Assembly (NCBI GenBank): GCA_014084085.1
Contig: NPFB01000023.1
Coordinates: forward strand, 35,778 to 99,777
DNA: 64,000 nt
Direction: 5' to 3'
Source: Hondaea fermentalgiana
Taxonomy: Eukaryota; Sar; Bigyra; Thraustochytrida; Thraustochytriidae
Part shown: piece after piece, positions 38,878-48,400 of the stretch
How the letters are laid out: each line of letters begins with the position of its first letter
Numbering within the stretch: the first letter of the stretch is position 1
Notes under the pieces: model-generated
Told to the model about the DNA's origin: nothing
Databases searched by the model: none
The model's input: only the letters and a program-made list of their open reading frames with translations
Translations under genes and position numbers: made by a program

Positions 38878-39589
38878 GCGCCGAGGCATCCGTGACACCA
38901 AGCCAGCCAGCCAGCCAGCCAGCTTGCCACCAGGTAGCCCAGTCTGAACGAATGACCTTCACGATCAACAACACCCAAAACAGTACTATCATAATATCAC
39001 CACCACTCTAGCACGCGGCCGGCGCGTCTCATCAGTCTCGTCATCGAGAGCGGCCGTCCGTCTGGCGTACGAGCGACATCGAGTAGGCTCGACCTCACTT
39101 CCTTTTCCTCGCCCTTGACACCACGAAGATAGTTGCGCTGTGCTGCTGCTGCTGCTTGCTCCTGCTGATGCCCCTCCCACATTTGTTACTACCATGACGC
39201 AGGCACAGCGAGCCTTGGTCGCCCTCGTCGCCTCGGCGTCTGCCTCGCCACGTGTCGAGCGAGCCCTGCCCCGGGGCAGCCGCCCGCGACCCGCGCAAGA
39301 GCTCGCGCTCTCGCTCGCTCGCTCTCGCCGCCGCTGCTGCTGCCTCTGGCCGGCGTGCGGCGCCAGGCGGCGGCGTCGTCGCGGCAGCGCAGCGCAGCGC
39401 GTGCGCGGCCGCGGCGCGTGCTCGCGCCTGCGATGACGCCACGATGATGGCGTGTTCAAGGCCGCTGCGGAGCCCAAGCAAGCTCGGGCGCGGTGTGCGC
39501 AGCAGGCGGCGGCAGCAAAGCGGGAAGGCGAGCGGAGCGAGGGAGCGAGCGGAGAGCGAGCGGCGAGCGGAGCGCAGGCTAGCGAGAAG
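38878..39589. other. MVD promoter and 3' flank of the CS-domain gene
   Basis: A (CCAG)n run lies at about 38904-38921. CTGCTG repeats lie near 39142-39165, and a GAGCGAGCGG-rich leader runs up to the MVD start. The long minus-strand ORF over 39095-40747 is the shadow of MVD plus GC-rich leader. Confidence 0.5.
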
Positions 39590-40828
39590 ATGGCGGGCCA
39601 CGGGGAGGTGCTGGTGAGCACGGCGAGCGCGCCGACGAACATCGCGGTGGTCAAGTACTGGGGCAAGCGCGACACCAAGCTCAACCTGCCGATCAACTCG
39701 TCGCTGTCGGTGACGCTGCACCAGGAGGACCTGCAGACGATCACCTCGGTGGCGATCGGCAAGGACTTTGAGGGCGGCGACCGCGTGTGGCTCAATGGCA
39801 AGGAGGAGACCGACCTCGCCAGCAACAAGCGCATGCAGGGCGTCTTCAGCGCCATCCGCGAGCGCGCCGGCGACGTCGTCGACGAGGCCAGCGGCGAGGT
39901 CCTCGTGCCTAGCGCCGAGCTCAAGACGTACAAGATCCACGTCGTCTCGCGGAACTCCTTCCCCACCGCCGCAGGCCTTGCCTCGTCGGCCTCTGGCTAC
40001 GCGTGCCTCGTCAAGGCGCTCTCGCAGGTCTTTCGCGTCAAGGAGGCCCACGAGGGTGAGCTCACCGAGATCGCCCGTGCCGGCTCTGGCAGCGCGTCGC
40101 GCAGCCTCTATGGCGGCTACGTCAAGTGGGAGATGGGCACGCGTGACGACGGCGTCGACTCGCGCGCCTACCAGGTCAAGCCCGAGGAGCACTGGCCCAA
40201 CATGCACGCTCTCATCTGCGTTGTCTCTGACCACAAGAAGACGACCAGCAGCACCGGCGGCATGATCGACTCCGTGCGCACCAGCGAACTGCTCAAGTTC
40301 CGCGCCGAAAACGTCGTCCCCGCTCGCATGAAGGCAATGGAGGAGGCCATCGCCGCCAAGGATTTCCCCGCCTTTGCCGAGCTCACCATGCGCGACAGCA
40401 ACCAGTTCCATGCCACCTGCCTCGACACGTACCCGCCCATCGCGTACATGACAGACACCTCGCACAACGTCTCGCGCCTTGTGCACGCCATCAACAACGA
40501 GAGCTCGAGTGGCCCCATCTGCGCTTACACCTTCGACGCGGGCCCCAACGCTGTCATCTTCCTTGAGGAGGACCACGTCGAAAAGGTGCTCAAGGCCCTT
40601 CTCGCTGACTTTGGACCTGACTCCGCCGAGTCTTCGGAGCCTTTTGTGCGCGGTCAGACCACTCTTCCTGCTGCTGACTGCATGGAGGCACACCCACTGT
40701 CTGACGCCAACAAACACCTTCGCGGCAACCTCAAGTACATCATCCACACTCGCGTTGGACCCGGAGCCCTCGAGGTCACCGAAGAGGAAAAGGTTCTCGT
40801 CGACAGTGCCACTGGCTTGCCCAAGTAA
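39590..40828 (+). CDS. MVD: Diphosphomevalonate decarboxylase (mevalonate pathway)
   Basis: It is 412 aa (human about 400). MAGHGEVLVS is the first ATG. GHMP-kinase-superfamily landmarks are intact: SAPTNIAVVKYWGKRDTKLN near residue 12, the phosphate loop FPTAAGLASSASGYAC around 125-138, the catalytic-Arg context GSGSASRSLYGGYVKW around 165-180, and the catalytic-Asp context YTFDAGPNAVIF near 315. The enzyme converts mevalonate 5-diphosphate, with ATP, to isopentenyl diphosphate plus CO2, feeding sterols, carotenoids and quinones. Codons are markedly more C/G-ending than in neighbouring genes, which fits strong expression (inference). There is no targeting sequence, so the enzyme is probably cytosolic. 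This argues for a classical mevalonate pathway in the organism. Confidence 0.96.
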   Translation: MAGHGEVLVSTASAPTNIAVVKYWGKRDTKLNLPINSSLSVTLHQEDLQTITSVAIGKDFEGGDRVWLNGKEETDLASNKRMQGVFSAIRERAGDVVDEASGEVLVPSAELKTYKIHVVSRNSFPTAAGLASSASGYACLVKALSQVFRVKEAHEGELTEIARAGSGSASRSLYGGYVKWEMGTRDDGVDSRAYQVKPEEHWPNMHALICVVSDHKKTTSSTGGMIDSVRTSELLKFRAENVVPARMKAMEEAIAAKDFPAFAELTMRDSNQFHATCLDTYPPIAYMTDTSHNVSRLVHAINNESSSGPICAYTFDAGPNAVIFLEEDHVEKVLKALLADFGPDSAESSEPFVRGQTTLPAADCMEAHPLSDANKHLRGNLKYIIHTRVGPGALEVTEEEKVLVDSATGLPK

Positions 40829-42229
40829 GTCTTGGATCTACCGATGTCTACGAAAGAGAGGAGCTCTCGGCAACTACAATAAATGCTCTAGATTAGATTA
40901 GGGAGAGCACCGGTCGCATCCAAATGAAAGAGTCGATAGAATAACCCTGCGGCCAATAACAATCCTGTCGAGTACGCTCGCTTTGAATGTTTCAAGATGC
41001 TTTGCTTTCTCTTTCTAGAGGTGGAAAGGGAGTGACGGAGGCGGGAAAAAGGAAGACATCTTGTAAGCTTGTGCTTGCTCCTCGTGCCGAACCCGCAAGA
41101 TACGACTGATTACTAACTTACAGTTAGGCCAATCTTGTTTCTTTGTGAGGAACGAAAGCATGGCAGGTGTACCTAGATCTCTTGCGTCTTACTGTCTCTC
41201 GACAGTCAAAAGGAAGGAAATGGGAAAGAAGACGGCCAAGGCGCAAGGCAATAAGATCCTGTTAGCGACGTAGTTGCCGCAATCAAGAATTCTCTCTTCA
41301 AGAAAACGATAGGCCTAGAAGAGAAAAAGAGTGATCAACATGTTCATGAGCCATTTTAAGACCGTCTTTTTATAAGAGCAGGAGCAAAAATATACGGAGA
41401 TTTGACAGACCCGAAAATCCGCACTTGCGTTTCGCAGACCGCGGCGAGGGCGCCTGGCTTCGGCTCGGCCTGGAGAGCGCGAATCTGGTCTTTTCGAGCC
41501 ACGAAATTTCGTAGACGAAAAGTTATCGCGTTTGCGGGCCGCGCGGGGTGGTGGTAATAGGCGCTAATATGGGCAGAGAGTTCCAAGTCGTAATAGGGCA
41601 AAGGTAGACGCAAAAGCGTCTAATAAGGTACCAATGACTGTTGAAACTCCCAGCATCCTGAACAAGCTCCTGGTATGGTAAGCGATGACGTTTTGTTCGA
41701 GGGACCGCTTTGGGGAGTACACTTGCTAAATGTGTTTTGTCGTGGCATAGTTTGTGGTTCTCGTCAGCCTGGGCGTCATGCTTCACCGGGCGATGCAACA
41801 AACGAATACTCCGACAGCTTGTCAGACCAACATCGATCGCAGCAGCAAGCACAACAGCAACGATCGNNNNNNNNNNNNNNNNNNNNNNNNNNNNNNNNNN
41901 NNNNNNNNNNNNNNNNNNNNNNNNNNNNNNNNNNNNNNNNNNNNNNNNNNNNNNNNNNNNNNNNNNTCGATGATTAGACGCATGAGGTGAAAAAAGGGGG
42001 GTGACACAACTTTACAACGAAGGCTTGCACGGCCGTGCCGCCGGGTGTTCTGGGCAGCCAGGCGGCGGCGGAGCGAGCCTGCGCGCCGGCGAGGCGATTG
42101 GCGGAAGTGCGGAATATCGCGAGTGCCAAATCTCCGTACACCAATATGGGAAATCGTCTCCTGGTCTTACGTGGAGACGGTCTTAAAAAAAAGACTTTTG
42201 TGACAAAAAGGCAAACGAGGCACAATTTA
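40829..42229. other. 1.4-kb convergent intergenic region with an assembly gap
   Basis: It lies between MVD (+) and the tandem PH-like gene (-), both ending here. The DNA is AT-richer than average and contains no convincing gene. A TTTTTATAAGAG lies at about 41366-41377. Short ORFs (for example 41356-41613 minus) have no recognisable features. Confidence 0.6.
41867..41966. other. Assembly gap (100 N) inside a GATC-type repeat
   Basis: It is exactly 100 Ns. The left flank ends CAACGATCG and the right flank starts TCGATGATT, so the missing sequence is probably another (GATC)n array of unknown length. Confidence 0.9.
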
Positions 42230-43960
42230 TCAGTCCTCGCTCGAAATAACGTCCACCAAACGTCCCTCCGCCGAGAGCACCTCTGCGGCTTCCTCGGACT
42301 CGAGCCAAGCGTCGACGCTCATTGGCTCCTTGATGCTCCCATACGGCCACTGAACTGGTTTGAAAGACTCAAGCGGAGCTCCGGTTACCTTCTCGATTCC
42401 AGCCGTCCAATACATGGCTTGGCGGACCTTGTCGAACTTGAGCACCCACGGCTTGTGACCCATCTTTCGCAAGTACAAAATGGGCCCCGATGTGCACGCT
42501 AATTCAAGCTCAACAGTACGGTCGAGGACGAGACCGCGCGAAACGTGATTGTACGCGTGATCCAACTCTGTCTCGCTGTAGGTGAGTTCGACTTGTACCG
42601 TGGCGACCCCATCCGACCCCTTGGCCACTACGGCATCAAGGGAGAAAAACCGCCTTACCCAAGCGCTCCCCAACGAAAGATGATGCTTGAGACGCAGAAC
42701 GTTTCCATTCAAGAAGTTCTTTCGAAAGAGAATATCCTTTGCGTCATGCAAGGCGCCCTGCACCACAAAAGTTTCCTCGTCCTGCGACAAGGGAGACTGC
42801 GCGTTTTCACGGAGCCGCCGAAGGCTACGCATTTTGGGGTCAACACTCAGCCAAATATCAGCACTTGGTGCTGGTCTCAGCCGAGGGTAAGGCCACACCA
42901 TATAAGACCCCGTTTCGACCTCGATTCCGGTGATGCCCTGCAGACCGAGCGCCCAGTACGTGGCCCAATCGATGTCTTTTGTGCGAAGGGTCCAACACTT
43001 GCTGTCGGTTTTGATCCACATGGTCGATCTTCGACCAAGTCCAAGCCGAATTACAGTCTTGCCCTTTTCAAGTGCAATCGTGCTCTTGATTAGCCCCTCA
43101 ATGAATTCATCCTCGTCTTTGGCATAGGCAAGCTCGACACGCGCCGTGAGGACACCGTCACTGGGCGCTTGGCTCACGAGCACACGCACACCAAAGTACC
43201 GCTTGACCCAAGGGCTGCTGCCCGTTAGCTCTCGACTCAGTCCGTGCTCTGTAAGGCGTTCCAGGTATCCGCACTGTAGCACATGCTTGCGCACAATATG
43301 CTTCGCGTTTACGTTTCCTCGCAAGACGGGTGCAAAATCTATGTCCTCGAGCACTTCTGTGGCCAAGTCCTCCATTCCAAGAGCGTTCTCGGCCCCGCTC
43401 TTTGTAGCATGCTCTTGTGCTCCTTTCTTGGTCCGACCAAACGACTTCGAGGAAAACGATAATGATGATGCGCTTTTGCTCTCGTCTTCAATAGAGGAGT
43501 CATCTTTCTGCTCCAAGTTGCTGTTGTCTTCAATGTCACTTCTTTCAAGATCCTCGAGCGGGTTTTGTTCATCAGCAGAATCATGAGCGTGCTTGAAAAC
43601 ATCTTCGTCGGCGTCAGGCTTGCTGGAACTTTTCTTTCGCGACCTGCTCTTGCTTTCGCTTAGATTCTTGTCCTTGTCCTTGCTCTTCTTCTTTTTGTCC
43701 TTTTTCTTTTTATCCTTTTTCTTCTTGTCCTTCTTCTTGCTGCTCTTCTTTCTTTTCTTGTCGTCGTCGCCGCGGCTATCATGCGTTTTCTTTCTCGCAT
43801 GCGAACTAGCATCCAGCGCGCGTTCGGCGTCATCTGCATCATCCTCGGCGTCCGAGTTCAATTGCGGCATCGAATCCAATCCTGAGCCGTCTCGGCGCGA
43901 GCTGCGTCGAGTGCCCGGATGCTTGTGCGCAATATCGGTCGCCTCAACAGACGACATCAT
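42230..43960 (-). CDS. Protein with Lys-rich tract and two tandem PH-like domains
   Basis: It is 576 aa from the first ATG pair (MMSSVEATDIAHKHPG). The apparent upstream start at 44089 is GTG. An acidic N-terminus (DAEDDADDAE) leads to a striking Lys tract at about 68-95, built on repeated KKKKD units (KKKDKKKKDKKKKDKKKK), and a Ser/Asp-rich linker. Two homologous units of about 140 residues follow: GYLERLTEHGL...SPWVKRYFGVRV...WTLRTKDIDWATYWALGLQG, and GNVLRLKHHL...SAWVRRFFSLDA...PWVLKFDKVRQAMYWTAGIE. Both fit a divergent PH pattern (W-V-x-R-[YF]-F early, W near the last helix) and both end WPYP/WPYG. Phosphoinositide binding is suggested, not shown. The gene is divergent from the giant channel. 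Confidence 0.75.
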   Translation of the reverse strand: MMSSVEATDIAHKHPGTRRSSRRDGSGLDSMPQLNSDAEDDADDAERALDASSHARKKTHDSRGDDDKKRKKSSKKKDKKKKDKKKKDKKKKSKDKDKNLSESKSRSRKKSSSKPDADEDVFKHAHDSADEQNPLEDLERSDIEDNSNLEQKDDSSIEDESKSASSLSFSSKSFGRTKKGAQEHATKSGAENALGMEDLATEVLEDIDFAPVLRGNVNAKHIVRKHVLQCGYLERLTEHGLSRELTGSSPWVKRYFGVRVLVSQAPSDGVLTARVELAYAKDEDEFIEGLIKSTIALEKGKTVIRLGLGRRSTMWIKTDSKCWTLRTKDIDWATYWALGLQGITGIEVETGSYMVWPYPRLRPAPSADIWLSVDPKMRSLRRLRENAQSPLSQDEETFVVQGALHDAKDILFRKNFLNGNVLRLKHHLSLGSAWVRRFFSLDAVVAKGSDGVATVQVELTYSETELDHAYNHVSRGLVLDRTVELELACTSGPILYLRKMGHKPWVLKFDKVRQAMYWTAGIEKVTGAPLESFKPVQWPYGSIKEPMSVDAWLESEEAAEVLSAEGRLVDVISSED

Positions 43961-45490
43961 TACAAACACTCTGGTGCGTCCTGTGACCTGACGCGCACTG
44001 ACGCGCTCGACCGCCCGCTCGCGCAAGCGCAAGTCAGGCTGCACGAGGCTGTTGAGCCAAGTTCGTGATTTCTCTTCTGGCACGCACACACCTTTGCCCC
44101 ACTTGCTTGCCTGCTTGCTTGCTGGCTTGCTTGCTTGCTTGTTTTGTCTGCAGGCTCAAGCACAATGTTGATGTGCATTACTTACTTTTAGAATTGGAAA
44201 CACTTGCTGTCTAGCTCTTGCTGTTACTGCTTGACTAGGCTTTGAGAAAGGAAGAATGGTAGGGCATCAGCATCTGAGGTGCTCACCACCCGAGGTACGC
44301 ATGCCTTTACGACAGTCAGGTCGATCCTCGCGTCGTGCCCTTTTTTCCCCTCCCTCCTTCCCCCTTTCCCCAACACCGCGTCAAATGGCCGACCGACGGA
44401 CTGGTGAGCTTGCGGACATCGCTCGTTCAAGGACGCGGGTTCCTACCTTGTGAGGCAAGCCTTGCCGTCTCATCATTTCGAGTCGGCCGTGGCCGCAGAT
44501 GTCTTGAACGAGATAATAATAATCCGTCCAGCCTAGGTTTAGCCTAGATAGTAATCAACGCCGCTCAACGGAACTTAACGCACTTTTCCCTCTCACATTC
44601 CCATTCCTGGCACACCGCACGTGTATACCTGCACACCCGCATGCATGGAGGCATGCGTGCGTGCGTGCGTGCGTGCGCGCAAATGTCACCTTTTTTCCAT
44701 TCATTAGCCCTGGCCAGCCAGCCAGCAGCAGCGTGCGGTCGCTCGGCCCACCCGCCCGCCCGATCGACGGCACGACGCATGAGCGAGCGACATGGTTCCC
44801 GAGGCCAAAGACGGCCGCAGGCAGCCAGCCGGCCAGGATACTGACGCAGGTCGCAAAGTGCTGGCGCTAGCCTCGATTCCGGCAAAAGGTCGATCGATGG
44901 CGGGTCGGAAGCTGGGTCGTCCGCGCATCCATCGTCTGTCCTGCCCACGCGCGCTGGAGCGAGCTCTAGCGAGCTGCATACATATTATACTGTGCCACGG
45001 GACGACCAAGACTCGCAGTCGCAAGCAGCGAGAGGCGCGCGGCCCTGGACAGCGAGAGTAACGTCTAGAAGAGGAAGCAGCAGCAACGCAAATAAGAAGA
45101 GCCGCGGCGGCAGTGGTGGCGGCCCGTTGAGCGCCAACGGGTAGAAAAAGTCTAGCACAAGAAGCGGGGGGGGGCAAGTAAGCAAGCTCTGGGCCAAGAA
45201 CGAAGAAAGGAACCTACTTGCCTAGCCTGCGGCCTACGAGCTACGACCCATAAGTCAGCTGCCCTGGATGAGGGAGGCCAACGAACGACCTGGAATACGT
45301 CGTAGAACGAAATTGTGGCTTCGCTGCCCCAGGGTCGGGGCGGAGGCCCCGGTGGCGGCCGGCTGTGAGAGCCCGGCCGCCGGACGTGCGCGTGCGCGTG
45401 TGCGTGTGCGTGCATAGCGCGCGGAAGAGAGAGAGAGAGAGAAAGGGAGAGCTCGCGCCCCATAAACCGGAGTGAGCGAGGATCAGCCCG
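43961..45490. promoter_or_regulatory. 1.5-kb divergent intergenic region upstream of the four-repeat channel
   Basis: It contains (CTTG)n at about 44101-44142, (CGTG)n near 44655-44676, CCAG/CAGC repeats near 44710-44730, (GT/GC)n near 45390-45412 and (GA)n at about 45427-45442, close to the channel start. Large ORFs on both strands (for example 44704-45177 minus) follow these repeats and have no domain. Confidence 0.55.
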
Positions 45491-48400
45491 ATGAACATGA
45501 GCTTTGCTGCCCGCGCATCTGGCAAGCTCAAAGGCACTGAGCGACGTGATAACATGCAGACAAGAGATCGACTCAATAGCGTCTTTTTCAGCAGCTCGCC
45601 AGCGCCAACATCAACCTGGAAACAATCGTTCATGGTCGATCCCATTGGCTATTTCCGAGCATCACAGGAACAAAGGGCGCTCAACAGAAGAAATTCGAGT
45701 GTATCTGGACAGCTCTCGCAACTAACTCGAGCTCTTGATGCTCCCGAGTCGTCTCTCTACGGGTCATCAAGCCAGCAGCGCAAACGAAAAATTAGCCGCG
45801 TCTTTCCCTTTCAGACACTCTTCCAGGCTTCATCAGAATTTTCCATTCTCGATGCGACCAAGACCATGTCAAATGGCCGGGAATCATCAGGAGCACGATC
45901 ACGAGCCATCGCTGGAGGAATAACTCTTGTTTTCTTTGCATTTAGTCTCTTCGCCGTCCTTGTCTCTCTCGTTGTTCTCTGCTTCCCAACAAGCGTGTCC
46001 GAGGAAGCTGCAGGTCTACTTCTCGCGAGTAAAGTCACAGACGGCGTCTTTGGATGCAAGACCTATGCAAGTCTTTTCCATCGCCGCCTTAGCTCCAAAG
46101 ACAGGGCCACCCCCGTCACGTACGCCTTGCAGCCGCGTTGTCGCAAAGCGAATTTTTTTCAGAAAACTCTGCTTCTCGATCTCCTTCTCACTGCGCCTCT
46201 CATGACATTTGGTCTTCTCGGACAAAAGCAAAGTCTAGTGGTCTGCGGCGCAATTATAAGGCTGCTGGCCTTCATTCCAGTCGTACAAGCCGAGAGCGCA
46301 ATATATTCCACAATCGATTTAGCTTTCGGGGCTCATCGAGGTATCGCGAGACGTGTAGTGCGCATTCTGTTGCGTCTCCTCGCTCTCTGTTTTCTGTTGT
46401 GTGTGATCTTTTACGCAGCTTCATTTAAGGCCATACAATCGGAAGAAGAAGAGCTTCGCGAGGTGCAGATTGCTGACAGGAGTAGAACGAGACCGTTCAC
46501 CTTTTCTGCATTCAATGTCTCGACCGACTTGCTCACTGCGTTCTATTTCATCTTGCAGACTCTTCTCACGGTAGGGTATGGTGACGTGCTCCCCGATCCA
46601 AAGAATCCGCATCAGCTTCAATTTGTCTTACTGTGCATTTGCTTTGCCATTGGCGTCCACGCTCTCCTCCTTGCACACATGACGGCGCTTTTGAAGAACC
46701 TCAACGTCACCACGACACATTTCAAGCACCATATGGAAATGATCACTAGGTATCTGCGCGCAAGACAAATCACGCCAGAGGTGCGTCTCAAGGTGGCCAT
46801 CTACTTTGAGTTTTTGTGGGACCGCCAGCGAGGGCGACTCGAGTCTCAGATTCTGAACCCATTACCCGCCGACTTACGGGACAAAATTAGTCAGGGGCGC
46901 CGCAGCGCCCTACTCAATATTCCAGTCTTCCAGAATCGCGACATGGCGTTTCTCGATGCCATCGCAACGTCCCTGGAGCCGCAGATTATCAGTCCTGGGG
47001 ACTTTCTGTGTCTGCGCAACACCCCTGTCGATGCTATGTGGATTTTGGGCGAGGGTTTGCTTGAAGTTCTTACGGCAGGCCGTGGCGATGGTGTGAGCTC
47101 TCGCCACGGAGCTATGCGATCGCAGCAGTCGCGCAAGCATTCTGGCTTTCGACTCCCTTGGTCAAAGGGTCAGGGCCAACCTGAACATAAAGCAGCTAAT
47201 CGCGGAGAAAGTCACTCCTCGGCTCAGGCAAAGGTTGTGGAGACCATTCGTCCGGGAGTCAAGGGTTTTTATGGGGAGGAGATTCTTTTTTCGACGAGAT
47301 TCAGGCACAAGTTCTCCGTCCGCGCCGCGCAGGTCTGTGAAGTGCAATGTCTCGATATTGAGACCTTTCTCTTTGTTCTTGAAATCTTTGGCGCTCACAG
47401 ACACGAGGATCTCTTCGATGACCAATCGCAAGTATCCACGCCCGTCTCTGGACACGAGGCGGAAGTGAGCGAGGTTGCAAGCTCCATTGGCTCTCGGATG
47501 AGCCTCCTGTCTGGGTTAACGAAGCCAAAAACAAAGGGCAAAGATGCGGGCGCAGGCACAGGCGGAGGTGAGCCCGACGGGAAGGACAAAATTCAAATGA
47601 GTCTGCAGCAAGCTCGTTTTGGGCGCGGCGAGAGGAGGAACAGGAGCTCCATGGTATCTGCAGAAGTCATTCAAGATATCATTGCGCCGCCCATTCTCCG
47701 CGATCGCAGCGGAGGAAATGTAAGTAGCATTCCTACGCTTCGATCGCCCGGTCCGAGTGCGACTACATTGATGTCTTCCGAACAATCTGCAACAGCCAGT
47801 CGCCCAAAATCATTTCTTTCCAGGAGGCTTGCAAGTTTTGCTACTACGCGGCTCTTGCGTGCTGGAGCATCGCCAGCAGAAAATCTAGAGCAACGGGCAA
47901 CGAGGTCGCGCTCGCGGTCGATCCGTCAAAACTCATTGTTCCGCTCTGCAGCAACAACAACTAAGCTGATTCTGCCACCGATTCCTCATCACGTCGACCT
48001 CGCAGGTCCCAGCGAGGCTGGGAAAGTTGAGGTGCTCGTCCAGGACTCCAACGTCATTCGCACCGTGCGCGAATGGAAAGAGCGTGACGCCAAGAGATTG
48101 GAGAATGCCAAGAAGAAGGCGGTGCCCAAACGCGCGTTTACGCTACGCTCCTTGAGCATGGCCGCGAGTTCGGTGGATCGGTGCCAAGCTCTCTTTTCCG
48201 TAATTCGTTTCCTTGCTGGTATTTTGTCTGCATCGTGGAGCGCTGTGCGCAGAAATTATTGGTCGCAAATTAGCTGGAATGCGGCTGTTATCGTTGCGCA
48301 TCTCGCGCTTTGTATCCTCCCTCCTCTGGACCTCGTGCTGCTGGCGCGTGGCTCAAGTAACGCTCTTCCTTGGCATGTCTACGCCATGTCGGATGTTATT

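Noticed and set aside
39095..40747. 550-residue minus-strand ORF opposite MVD
   Set aside because: Antisense shadow of a strongly codon-biased gene. The His/Val/Asp-rich translation has no domain.
44704..45177. 157-residue minus-strand ORF upstream of the channel
   Set aside because: It is built on CCAG/CAGC repeats and GC-rich DNA, with no conserved feature.
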